This document shows, piece by piece, positions 17,198-26,414 of a stretch of 64,000 nucleotides of DNA. The notes under the pieces are model-generated. The model did no database searches. It was not told the origin of the DNA and saw only the letters and a program-made list of their open reading frames with translations. Position numbers and translations under genes: made by a program. The DNA is taken from positions 1 to 64,000 of the forward strand of contig CBDUBH010000003.1 in the NCBI GenBank assembly GCA_965365345.1, given 5' to 3'. Source of the stretch: CBDUBH01 sp965365345 (GTDB taxonomy: Bacteria > Bacteroidota > Ignavibacteria > Ignavibacteriales > SURF-24). Each line of letters begins with the position of its first letter. The stretch's first letter is position 1.

Positions 17198-19267
17198 ATG
17201 AAAAAGTTTTTTGCAGTAATTTTATTTTTAGCTTTCGGATCAACAGTATTTGCTCAGCTTAATAGATCTACTCCTCCTCAACCCGGTCCGGCTCCAAAAA
17301 TAAATTTTTCAAATTATGAAAAATTTGAGTTGGAAAATGGATTAAAAGTTTTTGTTGTTGAAAATAATAAATTGCCTATCGTTTCATTTTCATTAATGTT
17401 GGATCGTGATCCGATTGTTGAAGGTGAAAATGCCGGATACATAAGCATGGCAGGTGATTTAATGCGAACAGGAACAAAATCTAAAACTAAGGATCAGCTT
17501 GATGAAGAAATAGATTTTATCGGTGCAACAATTTCAACTTCATCAACAGGCGTTTATGCAAGTTCATTGAAAAAACATTCCGATAAATTAGTTGAAATAA
17601 TAAGCGATATAATTTTAAACGCGGAATTCAGACAAAATGAATTGGATAAAATCAAAAAACAAACATTGTCAAATCTTCAATACGCAAAAGATGAACCGGG
17701 GGCAATTGCCGGAAGAATGACAAGCGTTTTGTATTTCGGTAAAGGTCATCCCTACGCTGAATTTGAAACTGAAGAATCAGTTGAAAATATTACTCTTGAT
17801 CTTTGCAAACAATATTATCAGGAATATTTCAAACCAAACATTGCTTATCTCGCAATAGTTGGTGATATAAATAAAAGTGAAGCTGAAAAATTAGTCAAAA
17901 AGTATTTTGAAAATTGGCAAAAATCAGAAGTGAAAAAATTCAATTACGAAACTCCTGAATTGCCCGAAGGAAATGTTGTTGCAATTGTTGATAGACCAAA
18001 TGCAGTTCAGTCAACAATCCGCGTTGGACATCCCGCACTATTGAAAATAGGAGCTCCTGATGTAATTCCATCAAACCTTGCAAATACAGTGCTTGGGGGC
18101 GGGGTTTTCAGGTTGTTTGAAAACTTGCGTGAAAAACATGCGTATACTTACGGCGCATATTCAAATTTAAGTTCAGATGAGTTGATAGGAAGTTTTACCG
18201 CTTTTGCAGATGTTAAAAATGCTGTTACCGATAGCGCAGTTTCGGAGATCATCTATGAAATGAAAAGAATTCGCGATGAAAAAATTCCGGAAAAAGAATT
18301 GCAAAAAGCAAAAAATTACACAAACGGAAATTTTGCTATTTCACTTGAAAAGCCCGAAACCATTGCAAGATTTGCGATCAATATTGAAAGATATAATCTT
18401 CCGGAAAATTATTATTCGGATTATCTGAAAAAAGTTGCTACTGCTTCGGCTGATGAAATTCAACAGATGGCACAAAAATATATTCGTCCTGAAAATTCAT
18501 ATATAATCATTGTTGGAAATGCGAGTGAAGTTGCAGATAAAATGAAAAAATTCAGTGCGAATAATGAAGTAAAATTTTATGACATCTACGCAAATGAAAT
18601 TGATCCTGCTGCAAATGCGGCTCCTGAAGGAGTAAATGCCGATGACATTATTAATAAATATCTTGATGCAATCGGTGGAAGAGAAAAGATCAATTCGATA
18701 AAAGATATTGCAGTTGAATCAAACGGAAGCATGCAAGGAATGACTTTCACAATGAAAATGAACCGAGTTGAGCCCGATAAATTTTATCAGGAAATTCAAA
18801 TCGGCGGAATGACTCAAAAAACAATAATGAACGGAGATAAAGCAGTTTCAATTTCACCTATGGGAAATCAACAAATTACAGGTGAAGATTTAACAAAATT
18901 AAAATATGATTCTGATGTAAATTCAACCGCACATCTTGAAAAATACGATATTAAAACTAAAGTTACAGGCAAAGAAAAAATCAATGGAAAAGATGCTTAT
19001 AAAGTTGAATTGACAATGCCTTCAGGTGAAAAGCGTTACGATTTTTACGATGTTGAAAACGGATTAAAAGTTCGTGAGGCAAAAACTATTACTTCACCCG
19101 GAGGAAGTTTTGAACAAATTACTGATCTGCTTGATTATAAAGAGTTCGGCGGTGTAAAATTTGCAACAAAAATGGTTCAAACAATGGGACCGCAAAAGTT
19201 TGAATTTGATATCACTTCCGTAAAAATAAATAACGGAGTCAATCCTTCAATTTTTGAAATTAAATAG
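17198..19267 (+). CDS. Inactive M16 peptidase subunit with C-terminal LolA-like domain
   Basis: 689 residues with a signal peptide (1-20). The M16 halves cover about 35-470, but the zinc motif is missing: the equivalent stretch reads GYISMAGDLMRTG, without HxxEH. The GGGVFRLFENLREKHAYTYGAYS segment (substrate-binding R/Y type) is present, as in inactive partner subunits. Residues about 500-689 form an extra beta-rich domain (DAIGGREKINSIKD..., DFYDVENGLKV) of the type found in outer-membrane lipoprotein-sorting relatives. The start follows TAAGGAGG and is one base from the upstream stop, so the two subunits are co-translated. Confidence 0.88.
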   Translation: MKKFFAVILFLAFGSTVFAQLNRSTPPQPGPAPKINFSNYEKFELENGLKVFVVENNKLPIVSFSLMLDRDPIVEGENAGYISMAGDLMRTGTKSKTKDQLDEEIDFIGATISTSSTGVYASSLKKHSDKLVEIISDIILNAEFRQNELDKIKKQTLSNLQYAKDEPGAIAGRMTSVLYFGKGHPYAEFETEESVENITLDLCKQYYQEYFKPNIAYLAIVGDINKSEAEKLVKKYFENWQKSEVKKFNYETPELPEGNVVAIVDRPNAVQSTIRVGHPALLKIGAPDVIPSNLANTVLGGGVFRLFENLREKHAYTYGAYSNLSSDELIGSFTAFADVKNAVTDSAVSEIIYEMKRIRDEKIPEKELQKAKNYTNGNFAISLEKPETIARFAINIERYNLPENYYSDYLKKVATASADEIQQMAQKYIRPENSYIIIVGNASEVADKMKKFSANNEVKFYDIYANEIDPAANAAPEGVNADDIINKYLDAIGGREKINSIKDIAVESNGSMQGMTFTMKMNRVEPDKFYQEIQIGGMTQKTIMNGDKAVSISPMGNQQITGEDLTKLKYDSDVNSTAHLEKYDIKTKVTGKEKINGKDAYKVELTMPSGEKRYDFYDVENGLKVREAKTITSPGGSFEQITDLLDYKEFGGVKFATKMVQTMGPQKFEFDITSVKINNGVNPSIFEIK

Positions 19268-19276
19268 TTACTCAAA

Positions 19277-19310
19277 AGAAGCCGGAGAATTTTCTCCGGC
19301 TTTCTTGTTT
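19277..19310. terminator. Bidirectional terminator between M16 and his operons
   Basis: AAGCCGGAGAA (19279-19289) pairs perfectly with TTCTCCGGCTT (19292-19302) around a two-base TT; T-rich on both strands. It serves the convergent M16 pair and hisIE. Confidence 0.9.
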
Positions 19311-19314
19311 TAAA

Positions 19315-19923
19315 TTATTTTGAATGACGCTTTTCCAGATTTTTTACAATATCAGTAAATTCAATTTCCTTTTCTGCAAGCATCACAAAAAGATGGAATA
19401 TCAAATCTGAGACTTCATTTACAATTTCATTTTTGTCCTTATTTTTTGCGGCTATAACCGTTTCTATTGCTTCTTCCCCAACCTTTTGAATTATTCTGTT
19501 CTCACCGCTTTTAAATAATTTTGTAGTATAAGAATTTTCCGGCAATTCTGATTTTCTTTTTTTAATCAGATCAAAAAGATAATTCAAAAAATTAATTGAA
19601 TCAGATTTATCAATATCAAAGCATGAAATTTTCCCAGTGTGGCAAACTTCGCCTTCAGGATTTACATAAATCAAAAGTGAATCAAAATCGCAATCAATTT
19701 TGATATTAACTAATTTTAAATAATTTCCGGAAGTCTCACCTTTCGTCCAAAGCCTGTTTTTTGTACGGCTGAAAAATGTTATAAGTTTTGTATCCAAAGT
19801 TTTATCAAGCGCTTCACGATTCATAAAGCCGAGCATTAAAACTTTTTCCGATTTATTATCAACAATAATTGCCGGAACTAGTCCGTTCAATTTTTCAAAA
19901 TTTATTTTTTCAGGTTCAATCAT
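19315..19923 (-). CDS. hisIE: Bifunctional phosphoribosyl-AMP cyclohydrolase / phosphoribosyl-ATP diphosphatase
   Basis: 202 residues. The HisI part (1-115) shows MLGFMNREALDKTL, FFSRTKNRLWTKGETSGN and DCDFDSLL...GEVCHTGKISCF with the zinc-binding cysteines. The HisE part (about 118-202) shows KVGEEAIETVIAAKN and EVSDLIFHLFVMLAE. It catalyses the second and third steps of histidine synthesis. It is the last gene of the his operon, 53 bases after hisF, and ends at a shared terminator. Confidence 0.96.
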   Translation of the reverse strand: MIEPEKINFEKLNGLVPAIIVDNKSEKVLMLGFMNREALDKTLDTKLITFFSRTKNRLWTKGETSGNYLKLVNIKIDCDFDSLLIYVNPEGEVCHTGKISCFDIDKSDSINFLNYLFDLIKKRKSELPENSYTTKLFKSGENRIIQKVGEEAIETVIAAKNKDKNEIVNEVSDLIFHLFVMLAEKEIEFTDIVKNLEKRHSK

Positions 19924-19976
19924 TTTAGTTTTTGGTTTTCAATTTGTTAATTTAATTTTCTCAGAAAATAAATATT

Positions 19977-20732
19977 TTATGATCTTATCTTTATTCCGTT
20001 TTCCTTTAAATATTTTTTCAAATCTCTAATATTTAATATTTCAAAATGAAATAAACTTGCCGCTAAACATGCATCAACATTGGATATATTAAAGGCATCC
20101 AGAAAATCTTTTTCATCACCGGCACCGCCCGATGCAATTACGGGAATTGAAACATGAGATTTTAATTTTTTCAAAAACTCAATATCGTATCCTGATCTTG
20201 TACCGTCTTTATCCATTGATGTCAAAAGAATTTCACCCGCGCCTAGTTCTTCAACTTTTTTACACCAATCAAATCCGTAAAGTTCAGTTTCTTCTCTGCC
20301 GCCTTTTACGAATACTTTATAATTTCCATTTATAAATTTCACATCAATCGCCGCGACAATTGCCTGACTTCCGAATCTTTTAGCAGAATCTTTTATTAGA
20401 TCAGGATTTTTCACTATGGAAGAATTCAATGAAACTTTATCAGCACCTGCCCGCAATAAATTTTCAATGTCTTTCAGTTCAGAAATGCCACCGCCAACCG
20501 TAAATGGAATTTGAATTGCACAGGCAACATCTTCAACCAATGAAATAAATGTCTTTCGTTTTTCAGCAGAAGCGGTTATATCAAGAAAAACAATTTCATC
20601 AGCGCCTTCTTTTACATAACGTTCCGAAAGTTCAACTGCATCACCGGCATCAACCAGATTTACAAAATTTGTACCTTTTACAACTTTTCCGTCTTTAACA
20701 TCAAGACAAGGAATTATTCTTTTAGCAATCAA
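19977..20732 (-). CDS. hisF: Imidazole glycerol phosphate synthase, cyclase subunit
   Basis: 251-residue TIM barrel. Catalytic Asp residues lie in IPCLDVKDGKVVKG (near 11) and AIDVKFINGNYKV (near 130). Phosphate-binding loops TVGGGISE and IASGGAGDEKDF are clear. With HisH it forms imidazole glycerol phosphate and AICAR from PRFAR and ammonia. The start overlaps the end of hisA by 11 bases. Confidence 0.97.
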   Translation of the reverse strand: MIAKRIIPCLDVKDGKVVKGTNFVNLVDAGDAVELSERYVKEGADEIVFLDITASAEKRKTFISLVEDVACAIQIPFTVGGGISELKDIENLLRAGADKVSLNSSIVKNPDLIKDSAKRFGSQAIVAAIDVKFINGNYKVFVKGGREETELYGFDWCKKVEELGAGEILLTSMDKDGTRSGYDIEFLKKLKSHVSIPVIASGGAGDEKDFLDAFNISNVDACLAASLFHFEILNIRDLKKYLKENGIKIRS

Positions 20733-21441
20733 TTTTTACAAGTTCCTTTAGATTAATTTTATTTTCGTAAATTGCCCTGCCTACAACAGCCCCGTAAATA
20801 CTGGCTTCTTTTACTTTTTTAACATCTTCAATATCTTTTATCCCGCCGGAAGCAATTAATTTTATTTTTGAATTTTGATTCATAATTCGTCTATAAAGTT
20901 CAAGATTAGTTCCGCTTAGCATTCCATCCTTTGAAATATCCGTACAAAGAAATTCTTCAATTCCCAAATTCACACAATAATCAATATGTTCAAAAAGATT
21001 TTTCCTGCTGTTTTCAGTCCAGCCTTTTACAGCAATATTTTCGTTAATTACATCGGCAGCAATTATAATTTTATCTGCGCCTGCAATGGAAATTATTTTT
21101 TCAAATTCATTTTGATTTATAATTGAAAGTGAACCGATTATAATTTTCGAAACACCTAAATCAATTAAATCTTTTGCTGTTTCATAATTTCTTATTCCGC
21201 CGCCGAATTGAATTTCAAGACCCGTCCCGGATTTAATCTGTTTAATTACTCCTTTAATATTAATAGATCCTGTTTTTGAACCAATCAGATCAACAATGTG
21301 CAAATATTTAAAGCCATGTGAATTGAAAATTTTTGACTGTTCAATTGCTGAATCAGCATAAACTTTCACTTTGTTAAAATCACCTTTTTCAAGTCGAACG
21401 ACTTTATTCTCATAAACATCTATTGCAGGAATTACTTTCAA
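20722..21441 (-). CDS. hisA: ProFAR isomerase
   Basis: 239-residue TIM barrel paralogous to HisF. It begins MKVIPAIDVYENKVVRLEKGDF; QFGGGIRNYE and IASGGIKDIEDV are the phosphate loops, and the second catalytic Asp is in CTDISKDGMLSG. It isomerises ProFAR to PRFAR. It lies 24 bases after hisH and overlaps hisF by 11 bases. Confidence 0.96.
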   Translation of the reverse strand: MKVIPAIDVYENKVVRLEKGDFNKVKVYADSAIEQSKIFNSHGFKYLHIVDLIGSKTGSINIKGVIKQIKSGTGLEIQFGGGIRNYETAKDLIDLGVSKIIIGSLSIINQNEFEKIISIAGADKIIIAADVINENIAVKGWTENSRKNLFEHIDYCVNLGIEEFLCTDISKDGMLSGTNLELYRRIMNQNSKIKLIASGGIKDIEDVKKVKEASIYGAVVGRAIYENKINLKELVKIDC

Positions 21442-21465
21442 ATTTTTTCCTTTATATTTAATGAA

Positions 21466-22050
21466 TCATAATTCAGTAAAATTTTGTAATAATTTTAATC
21501 CGGCCTCGCCGCTTTTTTCAGGGTGAAACTGTACTCCGTAAAAATTCTCTTTTTCAATTGAAGCTGAAAAATCAACTTCATGATTTGCTGATGATGTTGT
21601 AAATTCATTAACCGGTAAGTAAAACGAATTTGCGAAATAAAAATACTCGCCGGAATTTATTCCGTTAAACAAATTACTTTGTTTTATAATTTTTATTTCG
21701 TTCCAGCCCATATGCGGAACTGTAACTTTCGACTGATCAAATTTTTCAGCAGTCCCTGAAATTAATCCAAGACAGGCAACATTTCCTTCTTTTGAAAATT
21801 CTGCAAGTAGCTGCATTCCAAGACAAATTCCTAACAACGGCTTTTTCACTAAGCGTAAAACATTTATTAAGTTATTTTTGTGCAATTGCCTTATTGCAAA
21901 AGATGCTTCGCCGACTCCGGGAAAAATTATTTTATCAGATTTTAAAATTTCAGTTTCCTGATTTGTAATTAAAAATTTTTTTTCCAAACGGTTTAATGCA
22001 TTTGCAACAGATGCTGTATTTCCTGCGCCGTATTCAATAATTGCTATCAT
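21466..22050 (-). CDS. hisH: Imidazole glycerol phosphate synthase, glutamine amidotransferase subunit
   Basis: 194 residues, class I glutamine amidotransferase. The nucleophile Cys is in LLGICLGMQLL and the His/Glu pair in VQFHPEKSG; the oxyanion-strand IIFPGVGEA is also visible. It supplies ammonia to HisF. It overlaps hisB by 4 bases, so translation is coupled. Confidence 0.97.
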   Translation of the reverse strand: MIAIIEYGAGNTASVANALNRLEKKFLITNQETEILKSDKIIFPGVGEASFAIRQLHKNNLINVLRLVKKPLLGICLGMQLLAEFSKEGNVACLGLISGTAEKFDQSKVTVPHMGWNEIKIIKQSNLFNGINSGEYFYFANSFYLPVNEFTTSSANHEVDFSASIEKENFYGVQFHPEKSGEAGLKLLQNFTEL

Positions 22051-22952
22051 AATTTTTCCTTTGTGGAAGGTATTCTTCCCATAGTTCTTTCATCAAATCT
22101 GCACGCTTCATTTAACGATTTTGCAAATGCTTTGAATAAAGATTCAAGTTTGTGATGATCATTTCTTCCTTTAGATCTTAAATAAATATTTGCTTTCATT
22201 CCTGAAGCAAGACCGCGAAAAAAATCTTCTGCAAGTTCTGTTGGAAAATCACCGACCTTTTCTCTTTTAAAATCACATTTAAAATTCAGAAAAGCTCTGC
22301 CGCTTAAATCAATGGCGCATTTAGCAATTGTTTCATCCATTGGAAGAAAAAAACTATATCTTTTAATTCCTCGTTTTTCTCCCAAAGCCTCATTTAATGC
22401 GGTGCCCAGCGTAATTCCAACATCTTCAACTGTATGATGTTCATCAACAAAAAGATCACCTTTTACATTAATTTCCAGATCAATATTTCCATGCTTAGCA
22501 ATTTGTTCCAACATGTGATCAAAAAATCCAACACCCGTAAATATTGATGATTCTCCTTTTCCATCAATATTTACATATACGCTTATATCGGTTTCTTTCG
22601 TTTTTCTAACATGCTTTGAAATTCTATCATTTAATTTAAGCAAAAAATTTACGGCACTTTCAAATGATGAAAATTCTTTTTCATCATCTAAAATTATGCT
22701 GCCTTTTCTTCCTTTTTTCTTTTTTTGCACAGATAATTTATGATAAACTTCATATTCATTTTCCACTTTAACATTGATCTCAACTTTTTCCAATGCAAGA
22801 ATATTTTGGATTACCGGGTCAACATTTTTTTCGTAATTACTAATTTCAATCGCAAAATTATTTTCGCAAAGCATTTTAAATCCGCTTATCAATCCGTCTG
22901 AAAGCGGTGAGCTCAAATTAAATAATTCTTTTGTTATCTTAATTTTCTTCAT
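22047..22952 (-). CDS. hisB: Imidazoleglycerol-phosphate dehydratase with N-terminal extension
   Basis: 301 residues, longer than the usual ~195 of a lone dehydratase. Residues about 110-301 are a normal IGPD domain: VRKTKETDI, FFDHMLEQIAKHG, DEHHTVEDVGI, RFDERTMGRIPSTKEKL. Residues 1-108 are an extension without the DxDGT nucleophile motif of the HAD histidinol-phosphatase domain found in bifunctional HisB, and it is shorter than that domain (~165). It may be a decayed or unrelated regulatory part. Overlaps hisC by 14 bases and hisH by 4. Confidence 0.95.
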   Translation of the reverse strand: MKKIKITKELFNLSSPLSDGLISGFKMLCENNFAIEISNYEKNVDPVIQNILALEKVEINVKVENEYEVYHKLSVQKKKKGRKGSIILDDEKEFSSFESAVNFLLKLNDRISKHVRKTKETDISVYVNIDGKGESSIFTGVGFFDHMLEQIAKHGNIDLEINVKGDLFVDEHHTVEDVGITLGTALNEALGEKRGIKRYSFFLPMDETIAKCAIDLSGRAFLNFKCDFKREKVGDFPTELAEDFFRGLASGMKANIYLRSKGRNDHHKLESLFKAFAKSLNEACRFDERTMGRIPSTKEKL

Positions 22953-23988
22953 ATAGATTTTTCAATTTTTCTACTAATATTTCATTTTCTTTTTTTGTGC
23001 CTATTGTAACTCGCAAACAATTTTCAAGCATATTATAATTGCTTCTATCACGAATTACAATTCCTTTTTCCGCTAATTTTTTTTGTACAATTTTTGCATC
23101 TTTTATCTTGAATAAGATATAATTAGCTGATGATAAAAATACTTTTTCAACTTGCGGAATTTTATTCAGTTCAGTAAATAATTTCTCTCTTTCCTCAATT
23201 ATTTCCTTAACAAATTGATCTTTCTTTTCAAAATTTTCAATTGCATTTTTTGCTGCAGATCTCGTAAGCGTATTTATATTATATGGCGCTTTAACTTTGA
23301 ATAAATATTTTATGATCTCAGGATTTGCTGCACAAAATCCTAAGCGGATTCCCGCCAATCCCCATGCTTTTGAAAATGTTCTTAGCACAACTAAATTTTC
23401 AAATTGCTCTACTTCTTTAAGTAGTGAATTTTCTTCAGCAAAATCCATATACGCTTCATCAACAACAATTATTGTGTTTAAACTACATAACTTCAGAATA
23501 TCTTTTTTATTAATCAAATTTCCCGTTGGATTATTCGGCGAACAAAGGAAAATTATTTTAACTTTTTCATCATAATGTTTTTGAATTAAGTTATGATCAA
23601 TTTGAAAATCTTGATCTAAGCTTACTGAAACCGCTTCAACATTATTTATATCGCATGCAACTTTGTACATTCCGTATGTCGGATCCAAAATTATTATTTT
23701 ATCTTTTGCGGGCTCACAAAATATTCTTATCAAAAGATCAATTATTTCATCCGAGCCGACACCAAAAAATAAATTTTCTAAAGTGATCTTAAAATATTTT
23801 CCAATAATATTTTTCAGATCTTTTTGATGCGGATCAGGATAGCGATTCAATTCCAGTTCATTTTCACAATATGTTGAGCCTAAACTGTTTTCATTTGCAT
23901 CAAGTAAAATCCCATCTGAATATTCATCACGCGCAGATATGTACGGCTTTAATTTTTTGATATTTTCTCTAACTAAATTTTCTATCAT
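22939..23988 (-). CDS. hisC: Histidinol-phosphate aminotransferase
   Basis: 349 residues, fold-type I PLP enzyme. Landmarks: LDANENSLGS, FFGVGSDEIIDLLIRIF, CSPNNPTGN, VVDEAYMDFA and the PLP lysine in RTFSKAWGLAGIRLGF. It converts imidazole acetol phosphate to histidinol phosphate. It begins 29 bases after hisD and overlaps hisB by 14 bases. Confidence 0.96.
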   Translation of the reverse strand: MIENLVRENIKKLKPYISARDEYSDGILLDANENSLGSTYCENELELNRYPDPHQKDLKNIIGKYFKITLENLFFGVGSDEIIDLLIRIFCEPAKDKIIILDPTYGMYKVACDINNVEAVSVSLDQDFQIDHNLIQKHYDEKVKIIFLCSPNNPTGNLINKKDILKLCSLNTIIVVDEAYMDFAEENSLLKEVEQFENLVVLRTFSKAWGLAGIRLGFCAANPEIIKYLFKVKAPYNINTLTRSAAKNAIENFEKKDQFVKEIIEEREKLFTELNKIPQVEKVFLSSANYILFKIKDAKIVQKKLAEKGIVIRDRSNYNMLENCLRVTIGTKKENEILVEKLKNLYEEN

Positions 23989-24017
23989 AATTTTACACTT
24001 TAGTTTTGTTTTTTATT

Positions 24018-25301
24018 TCACTTTAATCTAATTGAAACAGCATTTTTATGAGCAAAAAGTTCTTCGGCATCTGCCAAATTTTCAACTGTTTTTGAAATAT
24101 TTTTCAATCCCGCTTTTGTAAGATTTTGAAAAGTGATCGATTTCATAAAACTTTCAACTGTTACTCCGCCAAAAGATTTTGCATAGCCGTAAGTTGGTAA
24201 AGAGTGATTTGTTCCGCTTGCGTAATCGCCTGCACTTTCGGGAGAGTATTCACCAAGAAAAACCGAGCCGGCATTTTGGATTTTTGATTTTAAACTTTCC
24301 GCATTTTGAACATGTAAAATCAAGTGTTCAGGTGCGTAATCATTACTGAAATTTATTGCTTGATCAATATTTTCAACAAGTAATGAAAATGCATTTTCCA
24401 AAGATTTATTAGCAAAATCTTTTCTCGGCAATTGCATAATTTGTTTTTGAATTTCATCATTCACTTTTTCAATAATTAATTCTGAATTTGAAATCAAGAT
24501 CACTTGCGAATCTTTTCCATGCTCTGCTTGCGAAAGCAAATCAGCCGCAATAAATTCAGCATTTGCAGATTTATCTGCAATTATTAAAACTTCGCTTGGT
24601 CCTGCGGGCATATCTATAGTGCAACCTTTCATATCAATACTTACAAGCATTTTGGCAACTGTTACAAATTGATTTCCGGGACCGAATATTTTTTCAACTT
24701 TTTTTATTTCATTTGTGCCGTACGCCATTAAACCAACCGCCTGTGCTCCGCCGGTTTTATAAAATTCATTTACTCCTATCTTTTTTGCGGTATAAAGTAA
24801 GATGTTGTTTACAACTCCGTTCTTTGAAGGTGAACAAGCAACAATTCTTTTGCATCCTGCAATTTTAGCGGGTACGCCGAGCATTAACATAGTTGAAGGT
24901 AAAACCGCATTGCCGCCGGGAATGTAAAGTCCGACATTTTCAATAGCACGAAATTCACGAGAGCATTTCACGCCCGCCAAGGTTTCAACTTCATAATTCT
25001 GCGGAAATTGTCTTTTATGAAACTTAAAAATATTTTCATAAGCTGAATCAATCGCTGATTTTATTTTCGCATCAATTGATTTTTCTGCTACATCAAATTC
25101 TTCATCATTTACAAGAAGATTTTTATTTTTTAAGCCTTCAAATTTTTCAGCATATTTATAAACTGCTTCAATTCCGCCGGATTTAATTTCATTTAAAACC
25201 GGTTTTACAATTTCGATAGTTTTTTCCAAATCAATTGCAGGTCTTTGCAAAAGCTCATTTAACTCGATTTGGGATAAATATTTGTAAATGTAATTTTTCA
25301 T
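24018..25301 (-). CDS. hisD: Histidinol dehydrogenase
   Basis: 427 residues. Zinc and NAD motifs are recognisable: GLYIPGGNAVLPSTMLMLGVPAKIAGC, GGAQAVGLMAYGT, KIFGPGNQFV, MPAGPSEVLIIAD, LLSQAEHG, and EHLILHV...GSVFLGEYSPESAGDYASGTNHSLPT. It oxidises histidinol to histidine in two NAD-dependent steps. Overlaps hisG by 4 bases. Confidence 0.97.
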   Translation of the reverse strand: MKNYIYKYLSQIELNELLQRPAIDLEKTIEIVKPVLNEIKSGGIEAVYKYAEKFEGLKNKNLLVNDEEFDVAEKSIDAKIKSAIDSAYENIFKFHKRQFPQNYEVETLAGVKCSREFRAIENVGLYIPGGNAVLPSTMLMLGVPAKIAGCKRIVACSPSKNGVVNNILLYTAKKIGVNEFYKTGGAQAVGLMAYGTNEIKKVEKIFGPGNQFVTVAKMLVSIDMKGCTIDMPAGPSEVLIIADKSANAEFIAADLLSQAEHGKDSQVILISNSELIIEKVNDEIQKQIMQLPRKDFANKSLENAFSLLVENIDQAINFSNDYAPEHLILHVQNAESLKSKIQNAGSVFLGEYSPESAGDYASGTNHSLPTYGYAKSFGGVTVESFMKSITFQNLTKAGLKNISKTVENLADAEELFAHKNAVSIRLK

Positions 25302-26167
25302 AAAATCATATTTTCTATTGGTAATAAAAGAATGCCTGAAGCTCCTTCAGATTTTAATTCACTTACGACACTCCAAAATTTTTCTGCCGGAATTACTGCG
25401 TGAATTGCCAGAGATTTTTCATCGGCAAGATTTAGCACCGTCGGACTTTTAAGTGATGGAATTATTTTCGTGATTTTTTCGAGTGAATTTTTAGGAATGT
25501 TCATCATCAAATATTTTGAATTTTTTGCCGTTAATACTGAATTAATTCTTGTAAAAAGTTCGTTCAAAGTTTGTTTTTTTTCTTCGCTCAATCCGTTTTT
25601 ACTCGATGAAATTAAAACCGCTTCCGATTCAAAAACTTTAAATGATTTTTTTAATTTGTTCATCATCAAAGTAGTGCCGGTTGAAACTATATCGCAAATA
25701 AAATCGGCTACACCCAACGATGGAGCAATTTCAACAGAGCCGCTGATTTCAATTATTTTTGCATTGATATTATTTTCATTCAAAAATTTTTGAAGAATGC
25801 GCGGGTAGGAAGTTGCAATTCTTTTTCCATTCAGATCTTCAATATTTTCAGGAAAATTTTCATCTGGTGCAGCAATCATTAATTTACATCCGCCGAATCC
25901 GAGTTTTTGGATAATATTTACTTGTGTATTTTTTTCATACACAACATTTTCGCCGACAATTCCCAAATCAGCAACGCCATCCTGCACGTATTCGGGAATA
26001 TCATCATCGCGTAAAAATAAAATATCCGCTTTGAAATTTTTTGCAGAAACTAAAAGCCTTTCGGAATAAGTTTCAATATCCAATCCGCAAAGTTTCAAAA
26101 GATCCAAAGATTTTTCCGAAAGTCTTCCTTTTTTCTGAATTGCTAATTTTAAATTTCCATTTTCCAT
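25298..26167 (-). CDS. hisG: ATP phosphoribosyltransferase, long form
   Basis: 289 residues, the long HisG type with a C-terminal ACT-like domain (about 212-289) for histidine feedback; no HisZ is then needed. The catalytic part shows KLAIQKKGRLSEKSLDLL, DLGIVGENVV, IATSYPRILQKFL and the PRPP loop DIVSTGTTLM. First enzyme and first structural gene of the operon; it follows the His leader and attenuator by 25 bases, so expression is probably set by both attenuation and enzyme inhibition. Confidence 0.97.
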   Translation of the reverse strand: MENGNLKLAIQKKGRLSEKSLDLLKLCGLDIETYSERLLVSAKNFKADILFLRDDDIPEYVQDGVADLGIVGENVVYEKNTQVNIIQKLGFGGCKLMIAAPDENFPENIEDLNGKRIATSYPRILQKFLNENNINAKIIEISGSVEIAPSLGVADFICDIVSTGTTLMMNKLKKSFKVFESEAVLISSSKNGLSEEKKQTLNELFTRINSVLTAKNSKYLMMNIPKNSLEKITKIIPSLKSPTVLNLADEKSLAIHAVIPAEKFWSVVSELKSEGASGILLLPIENMIL

Positions 26168-26192
26168 AAAATATTTTCCGTGTGTTTAAAAC

Positions 26193-26220
26193 AAAAAACC
26201 CCGACAAATTTGCCGGGGTT
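26193..26220 (-). terminator. his operon attenuator terminator
   Basis: On the minus strand AACCCCG-GCAAATTTGT-CGGGGTT is followed by a T-run (TTTTTTGTTTT), a classical intrinsic terminator standing between the leader ORF and hisG. Its 5' arm contains CCGGCA (26216-26211), which is fully complementary to TGCCGG inside the leader ORF (26258-26253), giving a possible antiterminator pairing. Confidence 0.88.
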
Positions 26221-26242
26221 AAAAAATCATCTATATAAAAAA

Positions 26243-26341
26243 TTAATATAATCCGGCACTTCCATAATAATGAATATGATGGCTATGATGATGCAATTTT
26301 ACGGTAACTGTGCGAATGATATTTTGTTTTTTAATTTTCAT
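26243..26341 (-). CDS. hisL: his operon leader peptide
   Basis: 32-codon ORF upstream of hisG with six His codons in eight (HHHSHHIH, residues 17-24), followed by YYGSAGLY and a stop. His is otherwise rare, so this is almost certainly a ribosome-stalling sensor. The TGCCGG that could form the antiterminator lies in the Ser-Ala-Gly codons just 3' of the His run. It would be free when a ribosome stalls on His codons and covered when the ribosome reaches the stop. A weak TTGAAA-N16-TATCTT lies just upstream (26376-26349), which would give a very short 5' leader; this part is uncertain. Confidence 0.9.
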   Translation of the reverse strand: MKIKKQNIIRTVTVKLHHHSHHIHYYGSAGLY

Positions 26342-26414
26342 AAAGTCTAAGATAGAAAAATATTTTTTCTTTTCAAAAAAATAATTTTTAACTTATTTTT
26401 AAACGGAGATTCAA

